Below, piece after piece: positions 8,864-16,982 of a stretch of DNA of 64,000 nucleotides; position 1 is the first letter of the stretch, and each line of letters starts with the position of its first letter. Where the stretch lies: the NCBI GenBank assembly GCA_021325555.1, contig JAJPGY010000040.1, positions 186,001-250,000 of the forward strand, read 5' to 3'. The notes under the pieces are model-generated. The model saw only the letters and a program-made list of their open reading frames with translations. It searched no databases and was not told where the DNA came from. A program made the translations under genes and the position numbers. This DNA comes from Pseudomonadota bacterium (GTDB lineage: Bacteria > Cyanobacteriota > Vampirovibrionia > Obscuribacterales > Obscuribacteraceae).

Positions 8864-9418
8864 CGGCAAGAAAAGTGCGTCTCAGGCTCCGGAACCACCA
8901 GCAGATGCGCAGTCGCATGACACGTGTCGATGCATGGGACAGCCGCCCGGCCTGGCTTTCGAACAGCATAATCCCACATTGGACCCGATGGCAGAATTCC
9001 TCAGCCGAACCTTCAGTTGCATGCTTTCCTTGTTGGGCGATGAAACCCTCGAAACTACGGAACTTTCTTATAGTTTGTCTATGTCTCATTACTGTGGTTT
9101 TTATCGCTCTTGCGGCAAATCGGTATCGGCTCGACCACATGGTTTTCGATAGCAACAAGTGGCACACAGACATTTTTGCTCGCTGCGAAATGTTGAGAGT
9201 GGACCCAGTTTCCGAATCTCGAGAATTATTCTTCCACCGGTCTCGAAATCGACGCGTCAACCGTGCGCATGATTCTCGACGGAATCGACCTGGGCAACAT
9301 TCGTCGACGTCCGCGCTTCCGACCTCGTCCGCGACCGACGGAGAAACCGCGCGCCCCATTGGCTGAGACTGGTGGCCGGTTTCGCGGGAATCTGCACCCC
9401 GCCAGGAATGCGATTCGA
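8864..9418. other. Gene-poor stretch between msbA and the convergent TPR gene
   Basis: About 555 bases with no convincing intact gene. It is less GC-rich around 9000-9220 than its surroundings. It contains the possible remnant listed at 9040 and no clear terminator after msbA. Confidence 0.5.
9040..9366 (+). pseudogene. Possible remnant of a small membrane-anchored protein
   Basis: An ATG at 9040 begins a reading frame with a good membrane helix (FLIVCLCLITVVFIALAAN), followed by RLDHMVFDSNKWHTDIFARC, which reads like real protein. After about residue 55 the frame becomes Arg/Ser-rich and implausible. In another frame the DNA near 9230-9300 reads GLEIDASTVRMILDGIDLGN, which is again protein-like. 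A frameshifted, decayed gene is one explanation; a short real membrane protein or chance are others. No ribosome-binding site stands out. Confidence 0.3.
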
Positions 9419-11968
9419 TTAGAATGGCTGCTGGATTGCTGCTTCCTTTTGCTTGCCGATCTTTTGCAGGACGGCGTCGTGCTTGGCTCGCAATTCGATC
9501 ACCCCGGGGTTGCGCGGGCCCAGCGTGTGCTCGAGCACGGTCAGGGCGCGCCGGTAAAGCGGCTCGGCCTGCTGCTCCTTGCCCTGGGCGTCGTACAAGG
9601 ACGCCAGGTGCACGAGGCGGTTGGCGACCTCGGGATGGTTGGGCCCGAACGACTTCTCGGCTATGGCCACCGCCCGCCTGGCGAGCGGCTCGGCCTCCGA
9701 ATACTTCTTTTGCCGCTCCTTGATAAGGGCGAGCAGCTCCAGGCGGCTGGCCAGATCCGGGTGCTCCGGGCCGAGCACCCGCTCGGATATCTCGAGGGCC
9801 TTTTTCGCGGTCGCTTCCGCTTCCGCCAGATTGCCCTGCTTCTCGTAGAGCAGAGCCAGATAATCAAGTTCGATTGCCGCATCGGGATGGTTGGGGCCTT
9901 TTTGCTGCTCGACCAACTGCAGCGATCTTTTATAAAGCTTCTCCGCGTCCTCATACCGCCCCTGCTTCTCATAGGAGCCGGCCAGCACATCCAGGACGCC
10001 GACCTGCTCAATGCTCCTGGGCCCGCACGCTTTGCCGACGATGGACAGCGCGCGTCTGGCCAGCCTCTCCGCCTCGGCACAGTCGCCCTGCTGGTTGTCT
10101 ATGGAGGCCAGCAGCTGCAGCCGTTTGACGAGAAGCGGATCGTCCGGCTTGAGGATCTTCTCCCATATCGCAAGCGAACCCGCCGCTCTGGCCTGAGCAT
10201 CGGCGTACCGTTGAGACTTCACGTACAATGAGGCGAGCACGCTGAGCGTGGTGGCAACCTCCGGGCTGTCCACACCGAAGGCTCTCTCCTCAATCACCAG
10301 CGCCCGCCGTTGCAGCCGCTCGGCTTCGCCGTATCTGCCGAGCGCGTCATAGCAGTCCGCCAGGCCGGTAAGGCTGTCCAGCAGCAACGGGCTTTCCGAG
10401 CCGTAGAGTTTCTCGTTGATGGCCATCACCCTTTTTAAAAGAGGCTCCGCTTGCTGATGCCGGCCCTGAACAGCGTAAAGAACGGCCAGATTGTTCAGTC
10501 CGGTCGCCACGTCAGGGCTCTCTCCACCCTGGGATTTTTCGTCAATGGAAAGCGCCTGCCGGTAGAACTTCTCCGCCTGCAGGTACCTCCCCTGCTGCTG
10601 ATAGCAGCTGGCCAGATTATTGAGCGTAGCCGAGATACTGGTGCCTGCCCCCGGGAGCATCTGGCTTATGGCCAGCGCCCGCAGCAGGAGCGGCTCGGCG
10701 GCGATGAACTTCCCCTGGGCACCGTAGACAACGGCGAGGTTGTTCAAGTCACTGGCCACATCAAGGCTCTGCCGGCCCCTTGATTTCTCGTCGGCTGCCA
10801 GCACTCCCTTGAACAGCGACTCCGCCTCGCCGTATTTGCCCTGGTGGTAGCAGATCGTCCCCAGCTCATTGAGCCGCCAGGAGAGCTTCGGATCGGAAGG
10901 TCCGATCGTCTTGTCCGAGATTGCCAGCGCCCGCCGGCTTATGCTCTCCGCCTCGGCGTAATGTCCTTCTTCCTCCAGGCATTCCGAGAGATCATCGAGA
11001 TATGGAGCCACGTTGGCGTGCGACGGTCCTTGAACGCGCTCGGCTATGGCCAGGGCGCGCCTGTAGTGCGCCTCGGCCGCGCCGTACTTGCCCTGCTTCT
11101 CCCAGCACTCCGCCAGGTTTCGCAGGCAGAGCGCCACGTTCATGCTGTCGGGTCCGGAGGCGCGCCGCGCGATGGAGAGCGCTCGGGCGTAGAGCTGCTG
11201 TGCCTGCTCATATTTCCCCTGGTCCCTGCACACCCTGGCCAGGGTGCTCAGGCTGGTTCCCACCGCCGGGCTCGACGGACCCAGCCGCTTCTCTTTGATC
11301 GCAAGCGACCTTCTCGCCAGTTGCTCGGCCCGCGCGTACCTGCCCTCGTCGGCATTGGCAAGCGCCAGCAGATCCAGGCAGTCGGTCAGCACGGCAGCGC
11401 CGTACACCTTTCTTCCGGCAGCAGTCTCCTCCAGAGCCCGGTAAACGGCCCATTCTTTGTCGTGCTTGCCCTGCGCGTGATAGCAGCCGGCCAGGGCGCT
11501 CAGGCAATAGACCAGATCCTGGGCTTTCGTGCGGGTGGATTGCCGCAGAGCGGCTTCCTCCTGCTTGTACAACGCCTCCGCCTCGGAGAACTCCCCCTGC
11601 TTCGCCTTTATAGAAGCCAGAAGGTCGATCCTGGGCACCAGCGCCGGGCTGCCGGTCTTTTCCAGCTTCTGCCACAGGAGGAGCGACCTTCTGGCCAGAG
11701 GCTCGGCCTTGAGATACTGACCCTCCTGCGCGCAGGTGAGGGCAAGCTTGCCCAGGGCCTCGGCCAGCCGAGGCGTGTCGCCGGCTTTCTGCCCTTCGAT
11801 CTCCGCTACGGCGGCGCCATAGAATTTTTCGGCGCTGCCCAGCCTGCCCTGCCGAAAGGCCTGATCCCCGAGCCCGAGATATCCGTCAGCCGAGGCAGCC
11901 CAGGCCGGGTCCAGAGACTGCAGCGCGCACGCTGCCAGCACCGTCAGCCACTTGTCGGTCGGTCTCAT
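9419..11968 (-). CDS. Exported kinesin-light-chain-type TPR repeat protein
   Basis: An 849-residue protein built almost entirely of 42-residue TPR units of the kinesin-light-chain type. There are roughly 18 units with motifs such as YAEAESISRRALAI and LNNLAVVYGAQGKF. It begins with a signal peptide (WLTVLAACALQSLDPAWAAS), so the repeats probably lie in the periplasm or outside the cell. The ATG at 11968 places GGAAC at a workable distance; an ATG six bases upstream (11974) is also possible. Such proteins are scaffolds for protein binding; no partner is evident. Similar but shorter TPR proteins occur at 55.7 and 58.5 kb. Confidence 0.88.
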   Translation of the reverse strand: MRPTDKWLTVLAACALQSLDPAWAASADGYLGLGDQAFRQGRLGSAEKFYGAAVAEIEGQKAGDTPRLAEALGKLALTCAQEGQYLKAEPLARRSLLLWQKLEKTGSPALVPRIDLLASIKAKQGEFSEAEALYKQEEAALRQSTRTKAQDLVYCLSALAGCYHAQGKHDKEWAVYRALEETAAGRKVYGAAVLTDCLDLLALANADEGRYARAEQLARRSLAIKEKRLGPSSPAVGTSLSTLARVCRDQGKYEQAQQLYARALSIARRASGPDSMNVALCLRNLAECWEKQGKYGAAEAHYRRALAIAERVQGPSHANVAPYLDDLSECLEEEGHYAEAESISRRALAISDKTIGPSDPKLSWRLNELGTICYHQGKYGEAESLFKGVLAADEKSRGRQSLDVASDLNNLAVVYGAQGKFIAAEPLLLRALAISQMLPGAGTSISATLNNLASCYQQQGRYLQAEKFYRQALSIDEKSQGGESPDVATGLNNLAVLYAVQGRHQQAEPLLKRVMAINEKLYGSESPLLLDSLTGLADCYDALGRYGEAERLQRRALVIEERAFGVDSPEVATTLSVLASLYVKSQRYADAQARAAGSLAIWEKILKPDDPLLVKRLQLLASIDNQQGDCAEAERLARRALSIVGKACGPRSIEQVGVLDVLAGSYEKQGRYEDAEKLYKRSLQLVEQQKGPNHPDAAIELDYLALLYEKQGNLAEAEATAKKALEISERVLGPEHPDLASRLELLALIKERQKKYSEAEPLARRAVAIAEKSFGPNHPEVANRLVHLASLYDAQGKEQQAEPLYRRALTVLEHTLGPRNPGVIELRAKHDAVLQKIGKQKEAAIQQPF

Positions 11969-12226
11969 CCGCATTCGTTCCACAGCAGGTAGGTGAGCAC
12001 GGCACCCATGGGCCTGACACAGGAGGCTTGCCTTCGCACCCCTCACCGCCGCGGCCATTCAAGGCAAGATGCCCATTGTATCCAATTATCTTTTCGGCCA
12101 CTGCCTCTCGGGTCAAAGGAGAGACGGGCGACCGTTGTGGGCACATAGCGATTGCCGGGGTTGCCCTTACGGGCGGCAGCGGACGATGCCTGCACAACTG
12201 CGCTTGCAAGATGCGAACAGGGCAAG

Positions 12227-12829
12227 ATGACCAGCGAAGGTGATGCATGGAGCGCATATTATGACCAGACTGCGGGGCTGGGGGCTCACGAGACGTTGCG
12301 TGCGGCCATGCGACTCTTCGACAGGGAGCGGGCAGCTCCCGGTTTCGCCGTGGATCTCGGCTGCGGCGACGGGCGGGACACCGCCGAGCTAATCAAGAGC
12401 GGCTGGCAGGTGCTGGCCATCGACCGCGAGCCGGCATCAATCGAACGCCTGCGGGCACGCCTGGGCCCGGTGGAGGCAGGACGGCTGAATGCGGTGCAGG
12501 CCCGGTTCGAGCAGGTCGCCTGGCCGCCGGCCTTGCTCGTGAACGCCAGCCTCTCGCTGCCGTTCTGCGACCCAAGGCTCTTTCCATTACTGTGGCGGAA
12601 GATTGTCGATTCAATCGTGCCGGGCGGGCGTTTTGCCGGGCACTTTCTCGGGCAGAACGATGCCTGGGCCGGCCATTGCGCAATCACCGTGCTCAAGAGG
12701 TCCGAGCTTGATGGGATGTTGAGCGGTCTCCAGGTGGAGCTCATGGAAGAGCTGGAGCGCGATATGCCGCTGGCGCTCGGTCAGATGAAGCACTGGCATC
12801 TTTTCCAGGTGGTAGCGCGTAAAAAGTAA
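12227..12829 (+). CDS. Class I SAM-dependent methyltransferase (TehB-like)
   Basis: A 200-residue protein with the Rossmann-fold SAM motif VDLGCGDGRDTAELI at about residues 37-51, an acidic motif II (VLAIDREPASIERL), and a later VPGGRFAGHFLG strand region. These are typical of TehB/UbiE-type small-molecule or peptide methyltransferases. The substrate is not identifiable. The ATG at 12227 follows GGGCAAG. It lies 133 bp upstream of the cysteine-repeat precursor on the same strand, separated by an 8-bp inverted repeat that may terminate transcription. A tailoring role for the peptide is possible but unproven. Confidence 0.82.
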   Translation: MTSEGDAWSAYYDQTAGLGAHETLRAAMRLFDRERAAPGFAVDLGCGDGRDTAELIKSGWQVLAIDREPASIERLRARLGPVEAGRLNAVQARFEQVAWPPALLVNASLSLPFCDPRLFPLLWRKIVDSIVPGGRFAGHFLGQNDAWAGHCAITVLKRSELDGMLSGLQVELMEELERDMPLALGQMKHWHLFQVVARKK

Positions 12830-12836
12830 GGGCCTG

Positions 12837-12870
12837 CCGCCAGCACCTGTCCAAAATCTCCGGCTGGCGG
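12837..12870 (+). terminator. Stem-loop after the methyltransferase gene
   Basis: CCGCCAGC at 12837-12844 pairs perfectly with GCTGGCGG at 12863-12870 (8-bp stem, 18-base loop), eight bases after the methyltransferase stop. No T-run follows. A second perfect 5-bp stem, CGGGG-TCAG-CCCCG, lies at 12884-12897. This is a possible weak terminator or mRNA-stabilising hairpin. Confidence 0.4.
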
Positions 12871-12962
12871 ATATACCACTTTGCGGGGTCAGCCCCGGCG
12901 CACGGACAGACAGCCAGGCGCACGCATCCCTTGTTTTCTCCCTTTCGCAACGGACGGTGCTC

Positions 12963-13562
12963 ATGAGCGAATTTTCTAAGGACGGCGTCTTCCCGCCTCA
13001 AGGTTGTCGCGCCCAGGATGCTGCCCAGCAGGTGACGGAGCTCGGGCAATTCAGCGGGCAAGCCATTGCCGAGGCCCTGGGCATCTACCAGCAGCGGCAG
13101 CAGGCCGGACAGGGTCGGCGGGCGGCTGACTGCGGGGCGGCAGCAGGGGACGCTGACCCAGCCGGCATCTATTCTTGCGCGGTCATCATAGATTCCAGCC
13201 AGTTGCAGCCGGCAGAGACATGCTCGGCAATCGCGGGAGCAGGCGGCCCGAGCAACTTCTATGCCTGCATGGCGACGCCGGGAGATTACGGGCAGGGCGC
13301 GGTATATGCCTGCCTGGCGACGCCGGGAGATTACGGGCAAGGCGCGGTATATGCCTGCCTGGCGAAGCCAGAGGACAGCGAGGGCAGCGAATTATATTAC
13401 TGCGCGGCGCGTATCGAGCCCGGCGAGCACGAGATGCCCGGAGGCGTGGACCTCTGCGCGGCGCGCATTGAAACCAGCGAGGGCAGCCCGTCCGGGGACG
13501 TGATTATGTGCGCGGCCAGAATCCCGGCCGGCACGCAAACGAACGAAACGCAAACCTTCTGA
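12963..13562 (+). CDS. Candidate RiPP precursor peptide with periodic cysteine core repeats
   Basis: A 199-residue protein without known relatives that I recognise. Residues 1 to about 50 form a helical, Gln/Ala-rich leader-like region (one Cys at 15). The rest holds nine cysteines at 57, 72, 87, 102, 117, 132, 147, 165 and 183, spaced 15 six times and then 18 twice. Most sit in Y-x-C-A/L/M-A or xx-C-A-A-R contexts (YACLAT, YYCAAR, DLCAAR). Spacers are acidic and Gly/Pro-rich. There is no signal peptide. The ATG at 12963 is chosen over a GTG six bases upstream. The gene is 39 bp before a fused MNIO-DUF2063 enzyme, whose relatives modify cysteines of ribosomal peptides; this makes a multi-core precursor the best reading. 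A metal-binding repeat protein is the main alternative. Confidence 0.75.
   Translation: MSEFSKDGVFPPQGCRAQDAAQQVTELGQFSGQAIAEALGIYQQRQQAGQGRRAADCGAAAGDADPAGIYSCAVIIDSSQLQPAETCSAIAGAGGPSNFYACMATPGDYGQGAVYACLATPGDYGQGAVYACLAKPEDSEGSELYYCAARIEPGEHEMPGGVDLCAARIETSEGSPSGDVIMCAARIPAGTQTNETQTF
13260..13394 (+). repeat. Three 45-bp tandem units inside the precursor gene
   Basis: Units at 13260-13304 and 13305-13349 differ at only two bases, and the unit at 13350-13394 is diverged after its first 16 bases. Each encodes one Y-A-C core plus spacer of 15 codons, so duplication adds a core peptide without changing frame. Confidence 0.85.
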
Positions 13563-13567
13563 CCGGG

Positions 13568-13580
13568 CGGAGGCGCTCCG
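13568..13580 (+). terminator. Short hairpin between precursor and modifying-enzyme genes
   Basis: CGGAG-GCG-CTCCG starts five bases after the precursor stop and is followed by TTT. It may act as a leaky terminator or an RNA stabiliser. In many RiPP operons such an element raises precursor over enzyme expression. The stem is only 5 bp, so this is tentative. Confidence 0.35.
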
Positions 13581-13601
13581 TTTGGTAAGCTTTAGATCGT
13601 T

Positions 13602-15371
13602 ATGGCGACCCAATTTCTTTCGCTCAAGAAAAGCCTTCCCGTCCTGGGCGTCGGTATTGGCTTGCGCAGGGAGATTGCCGCCGAAACGCTCGAGCACTGC
13701 CAGAGCATAGACTGGCTGGAGTACACGCCGGAAAACTACATGGGCATCGGCGGCGCCGCGCCGTTGCAGCTCGAGAAAGCAGCTTCGATCTACACGGTGG
13801 TCTCCCATGGAGTGAATCTTTCCATCGGCAGCACGGACGAGGTAAACCGTGACTACTTGAAATCGGTCAGGAGCCTCGCGCACAGACTCAAAGCGCCGTG
13901 GTGGAGCGACCATCTGTGTTTCTCCAGCGTCGAGGGCAAGTATCTTCACGACCTGTATCCGCTGCCGCTGTCGCGCGAGGCGGTGCGCCATGTCGTTCCG
14001 CGCATCAAGATGGCGCAGCAATATGTGGAAAAACCGTTCCTGATCGAGAACATCTCGTACTACGAGCCGATGCCCGGCGCCGAGATGAGCGAGGCTCAGT
14101 TCATCGCCGAGATTCTCGAGCAGGCGGATTGCGGCCTGCTCCTCGACGTCAACAACCTTTACGTCAATGCGATCAATCACGGATTCGATCCGGAACAATT
14201 TCTATCCGAGATCCCGCTGGAGCGGATCGTGCAGATCCATGTGGCCGGACACAAACGCTATTACGACCAGGTGATCGACACGCACGGCGAAGCCATCAGC
14301 GAGCCGGTGTACCAGTTGCTCGAGCGTGTCCTGAAAATGGCGGATGTCAACGGCGTGATGATCGAGCGAGATCAGAACTTTCCGCCCTTCGAGGAGCTGC
14401 TGCAGGAGCTGGAGTCGCTCCGGGCAGTTGTCAATCGCTGCCGGGCGTTCGGCGCCGAAGCTGCCGCCGGACAGAGGAGCCCGGCCCAGGCGCCGGTGTC
14501 CATCACCGCCGTCCGTAACCCGGAGCCGCAGCAGCCAGAGGCTCCTCCGGCCCGGCTGCGAGAGCTCGAGCGCTCCTTCGTGACCTCGATTCTTAGCCTG
14601 CCGGCCAGTCAGGCTCACTGCCCTCGTAAAGACACACCCGACTACGCGAGCAATCTCTACTCGTGGCTTTTCAACGGCGCCCGGCAAGGGGTGATGCGAT
14701 CTATTTATCCACTTTGCTCCCGGCTGCTTGCCGCCAACTGGACCCCGCTGGTCAACGGCTATCTGGAGCGCCACCGCAGCACCGATTTGAATCTGAATAA
14801 AACGGGCGAGAGATTCGGGGAGTATGTCACCACCCATGGTGGCGAGCTGCTGAAGCAGATGCCGTTTCTGCCGGAGCTGGTGGACATCGAGTGGCAGCAG
14901 CTTCTGATAAGCCAGAGCACGGCGGAAGACGTGATCGGAAACTACACGTCGCCCACCACAACCGAAGAGCTCAACAACTATGGTCCCGTGCCCAACCCGG
15001 TTCTTGTCCTGAGGGATTACCAGTACCCGCTGCTGGAGATCGTGGCGCGCATCCGGAAGGGGGTCTCGCTTCCGGAGAGGATCCGGCCGGACACGACGTA
15101 CGTGGCCATATTTCGCGACCCGGAGACCAGGCGGTGCCAGATGGTGCAGTTGAGCTACGTCGTCGCCCGGGCTGTCAGCGCCAGCCAGGAGCCGGCCGTG
15201 TCGTACGCGAGGCTCATTGAGACAATCGCCCCCTTGAGCCGGCACACGGACAACGTCGAGGCCATCGTCGCCGTCCTGGAGATGGTCGACAAGCTGCAGA
15301 CCATGCGCATCTTCGTCGGCTCTACTCCCGTGCCTGCCGCGGCAATTGCGGCGCCGGGCGCGCAGGAATGA
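13602..15371 (+). CDS. MNIO (DUF692) - DUF2063 fusion enzyme, candidate RiPP maturase
   Basis: A 589-residue fusion. Residues about 10-285 form the TIM-barrel DUF692 domain of multinuclear non-heme iron oxidative enzymes (MNIO; MbnB, TglH and bufferin-maturase relatives). Putative metal ligands are visible in SHGVN (His69), WWSDH (Asp103/His104), IEN (Glu149), LLLDVNN (Asp182), QIHVAGH (His213), DTHGE (Asp226/His228) and IERD (Glu255). Residues about 286-318 are a Pro/Gln linker. Residues about 319-589 match DUF2063, the MbnC-like partner domain that binds the precursor leader, including ANWTPLVNGYLERH and the NYTSPTT region. The two functions are usually separate proteins. With the cysteine-repeat precursor upstream it probably oxidises cysteines to a metal-binding or thio-heterocyclic form; the exact product is unknown. 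Confidence 0.9.
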   Translation: MATQFLSLKKSLPVLGVGIGLRREIAAETLEHCQSIDWLEYTPENYMGIGGAAPLQLEKAASIYTVVSHGVNLSIGSTDEVNRDYLKSVRSLAHRLKAPWWSDHLCFSSVEGKYLHDLYPLPLSREAVRHVVPRIKMAQQYVEKPFLIENISYYEPMPGAEMSEAQFIAEILEQADCGLLLDVNNLYVNAINHGFDPEQFLSEIPLERIVQIHVAGHKRYYDQVIDTHGEAISEPVYQLLERVLKMADVNGVMIERDQNFPPFEELLQELESLRAVVNRCRAFGAEAAAGQRSPAQAPVSITAVRNPEPQQPEAPPARLRELERSFVTSILSLPASQAHCPRKDTPDYASNLYSWLFNGARQGVMRSIYPLCSRLLAANWTPLVNGYLERHRSTDLNLNKTGERFGEYVTTHGGELLKQMPFLPELVDIEWQQLLISQSTAEDVIGNYTSPTTTEELNNYGPVPNPVLVLRDYQYPLLEIVARIRKGVSLPERIRPDTTYVAIFRDPETRRCQMVQLSYVVARAVSASQEPAVSYARLIETIAPLSRHTDNVEAIVAVLEMVDKLQTMRIFVGSTPVPAAAIAAPGAQE

Positions 15372-15407
15372 CCGGCGCGCATCGGTAAAGATGAGCGGAA
15401 TCAGAGC

Positions 15408-15424
15408 GAGCGGGACACCCGCTC
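15408..15424. terminator. Hairpin between convergent maturase and carboxylase genes
   Basis: GAGCGGG-ACA-CCCGCTC forms a perfect 7-bp stem with a three-base loop in the 57-bp gap between two convergent stop codons. It could serve both strands. There is no T-run. Confidence 0.4.
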
Positions 15425-15428
15425 CGGA

Positions 15429-16982
15429 TCACACGGGCAGCACGCCGTGTTTCTTCTTGAAGCCGGTAATCTGCTTGCTCGAGTAGGCGTTGAAGCGGTT
15501 GATCAGCTCCTGCCTCAGGCTCGAGCCGGCGACGATGCCGTCGACGACCATCTCGGAGGCCAGGCGCATGATGTCCACGTCCTGCCGGTATTCCGCCCGC
15601 TTCTGCTCGATGAAGGCGGGGCGCTCGGCTTCCGGCAGCTCCATGATCTTGTTGTAGTAGACGGCATTGATAGCCGCTTCCGGACCCATGACGGCGATGC
15701 AGGCGGTCGGCAGCGCCAGGCACGCATCAGGCTCGAAGGCCGGCCCGCACATCGCGTAAAGACCGGCGCCATAGGCCTTGCGCAGCACCACGGAGATCTT
15801 CGGGACATCGGCGGAGGACACGGCCGAGATCATCTTGGCGCCGGACCTGATGATGCCGGCACGCTCCACCTTGGTGCCAATCATGAAGCCGGGGACGTCG
15901 GCCAGGAAAAGAAGCGGGATGTTGAAGGCGTTGCACAGCCAGATAAACCGCGCGGCCTTGTCGGCGGAATCAACAAAAAGAACCCCGCCCTTCACCTTCG
16001 GCTGGTTGGCAAGAATGCCCACGGCCCTGCCTCCCAGCTTAGCCAGCCCGGTCACCAGCTCGGCGGCAAAAAGCTTCTTCACCTCGACAAACGTGTCCGC
16101 ATCCACCAGGCGGTCGATCACCTGGTAGACGTCGAAGGGCACATTCTCCTGCTGGGGGATGATCTGCTCGATCGTCCTGTCGGAAGCCGCGGGCTCCACA
16201 GGCGGGGACACCGGCGGGAGCTCATTGCAGTTGGACGGCATGAAGCGCAGGTATCGCTTGCACATGCCGATCGCTTCCTCCTCGGACTGGACGAGCACGT
16301 CGCCGCAGCCGCTCACCGAGCAGTGCATCCTGGCGCCGCCCATCTCCTCGAGGGTGACCTTCTCTCCAATCACCATCTCGGCCATGCGCGGCGAGCCGAG
16401 ATACATGGAGGCATTGCCCTCCACCATTATCACTATGTCGCAGAATGCCGGAATGTACGCGCCGCCGGCAGCCGAAGGACCGAACAGCAGGCAGATCTGC
16501 GGTATGTAGCCGGACATCTGCACCTGCTGGTGGAAAATCTTGCCGGCACCGCGGCGGCCGGGAAACATCTCCACCTGATCGGTAATCCGCGCCCCGGCCG
16601 AGTCGACCAGATATATCAGCGGCACCTTGAGCCTGGCCGCGGTCTCCTGGATGCGAATTATCTTTTCAACCGTTCTCCAGCCCCAGGAGCCGGCTTTGAC
16701 CGTCGCATCGTTGGCCATGAAGCAGACCGTCCGGCCCTCAATCTGCCCGATGCCCGTGACAACCCCGTCGGCGGGCAGGTCCGCCTCCTGGCAATTGGCG
16801 AACAGGGCGTCTTCAATCTCGAAGCCCGGATCGAGAAGAAGTCGCAGGCGCTCTCGAGCGAAGAGCTTATGGTCCTCCTTGAGCTTCTCGTGGTACTTCG
16901 GCGCGCCGCCCTTCTTGATCCTGGCGATCTCTGCATCCAGCTCTGAAGATCGGTCCTTCTGGCTCGTCAAATTGCTTACCAT
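15429..16982 (-). CDS. Acyl-CoA carboxylase, carboxyltransferase (beta) subunit
   Basis: A 517-residue biotin-dependent carboxyltransferase of the propionyl-/methylcrotonyl-CoA carboxylase type. It transfers carboxyl from biotin to an acyl-CoA. Crotonase-like N- and C-halves are visible, with oxyanion-hole motifs in LLFGPSAAGGAYIPAFCDI and in RKAYGAGLYAMCGPAF, and the FLADVPGFMIG segment. The ATG at 16982 follows GGGGAAGAGG directly. No biotin carboxylase or biotin carrier gene lies in the window, so the acyl-CoA substrate cannot be fixed. The Phe/Val-Pro-Gly-Phe region fits short or branched acyl-CoA better than AccD of fatty acid synthesis. Confidence 0.88.
   Translation of the reverse strand: MVSNLTSQKDRSSELDAEIARIKKGGAPKYHEKLKEDHKLFARERLRLLLDPGFEIEDALFANCQEADLPADGVVTGIGQIEGRTVCFMANDATVKAGSWGWRTVEKIIRIQETAARLKVPLIYLVDSAGARITDQVEMFPGRRGAGKIFHQQVQMSGYIPQICLLFGPSAAGGAYIPAFCDIVIMVEGNASMYLGSPRMAEMVIGEKVTLEEMGGARMHCSVSGCGDVLVQSEEEAIGMCKRYLRFMPSNCNELPPVSPPVEPAASDRTIEQIIPQQENVPFDVYQVIDRLVDADTFVEVKKLFAAELVTGLAKLGGRAVGILANQPKVKGGVLFVDSADKAARFIWLCNAFNIPLLFLADVPGFMIGTKVERAGIIRSGAKMISAVSSADVPKISVVLRKAYGAGLYAMCGPAFEPDACLALPTACIAVMGPEAAINAVYYNKIMELPEAERPAFIEQKRAEYRQDVDIMRLASEMVVDGIVAGSSLRQELINRFNAYSSKQITGFKKKHGVLPV

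Noticed and set aside
10844..11992. Plus-strand open frame of 382 codons opposite the TPR gene
   Set aside because: It mirrors the regular TPR repeats and has no independent features.
13260..13394. Tandem repeats considered as CRISPR-like
   Set aside because: Units are directly adjacent with no spacers, are in frame and encode the peptide repeats.
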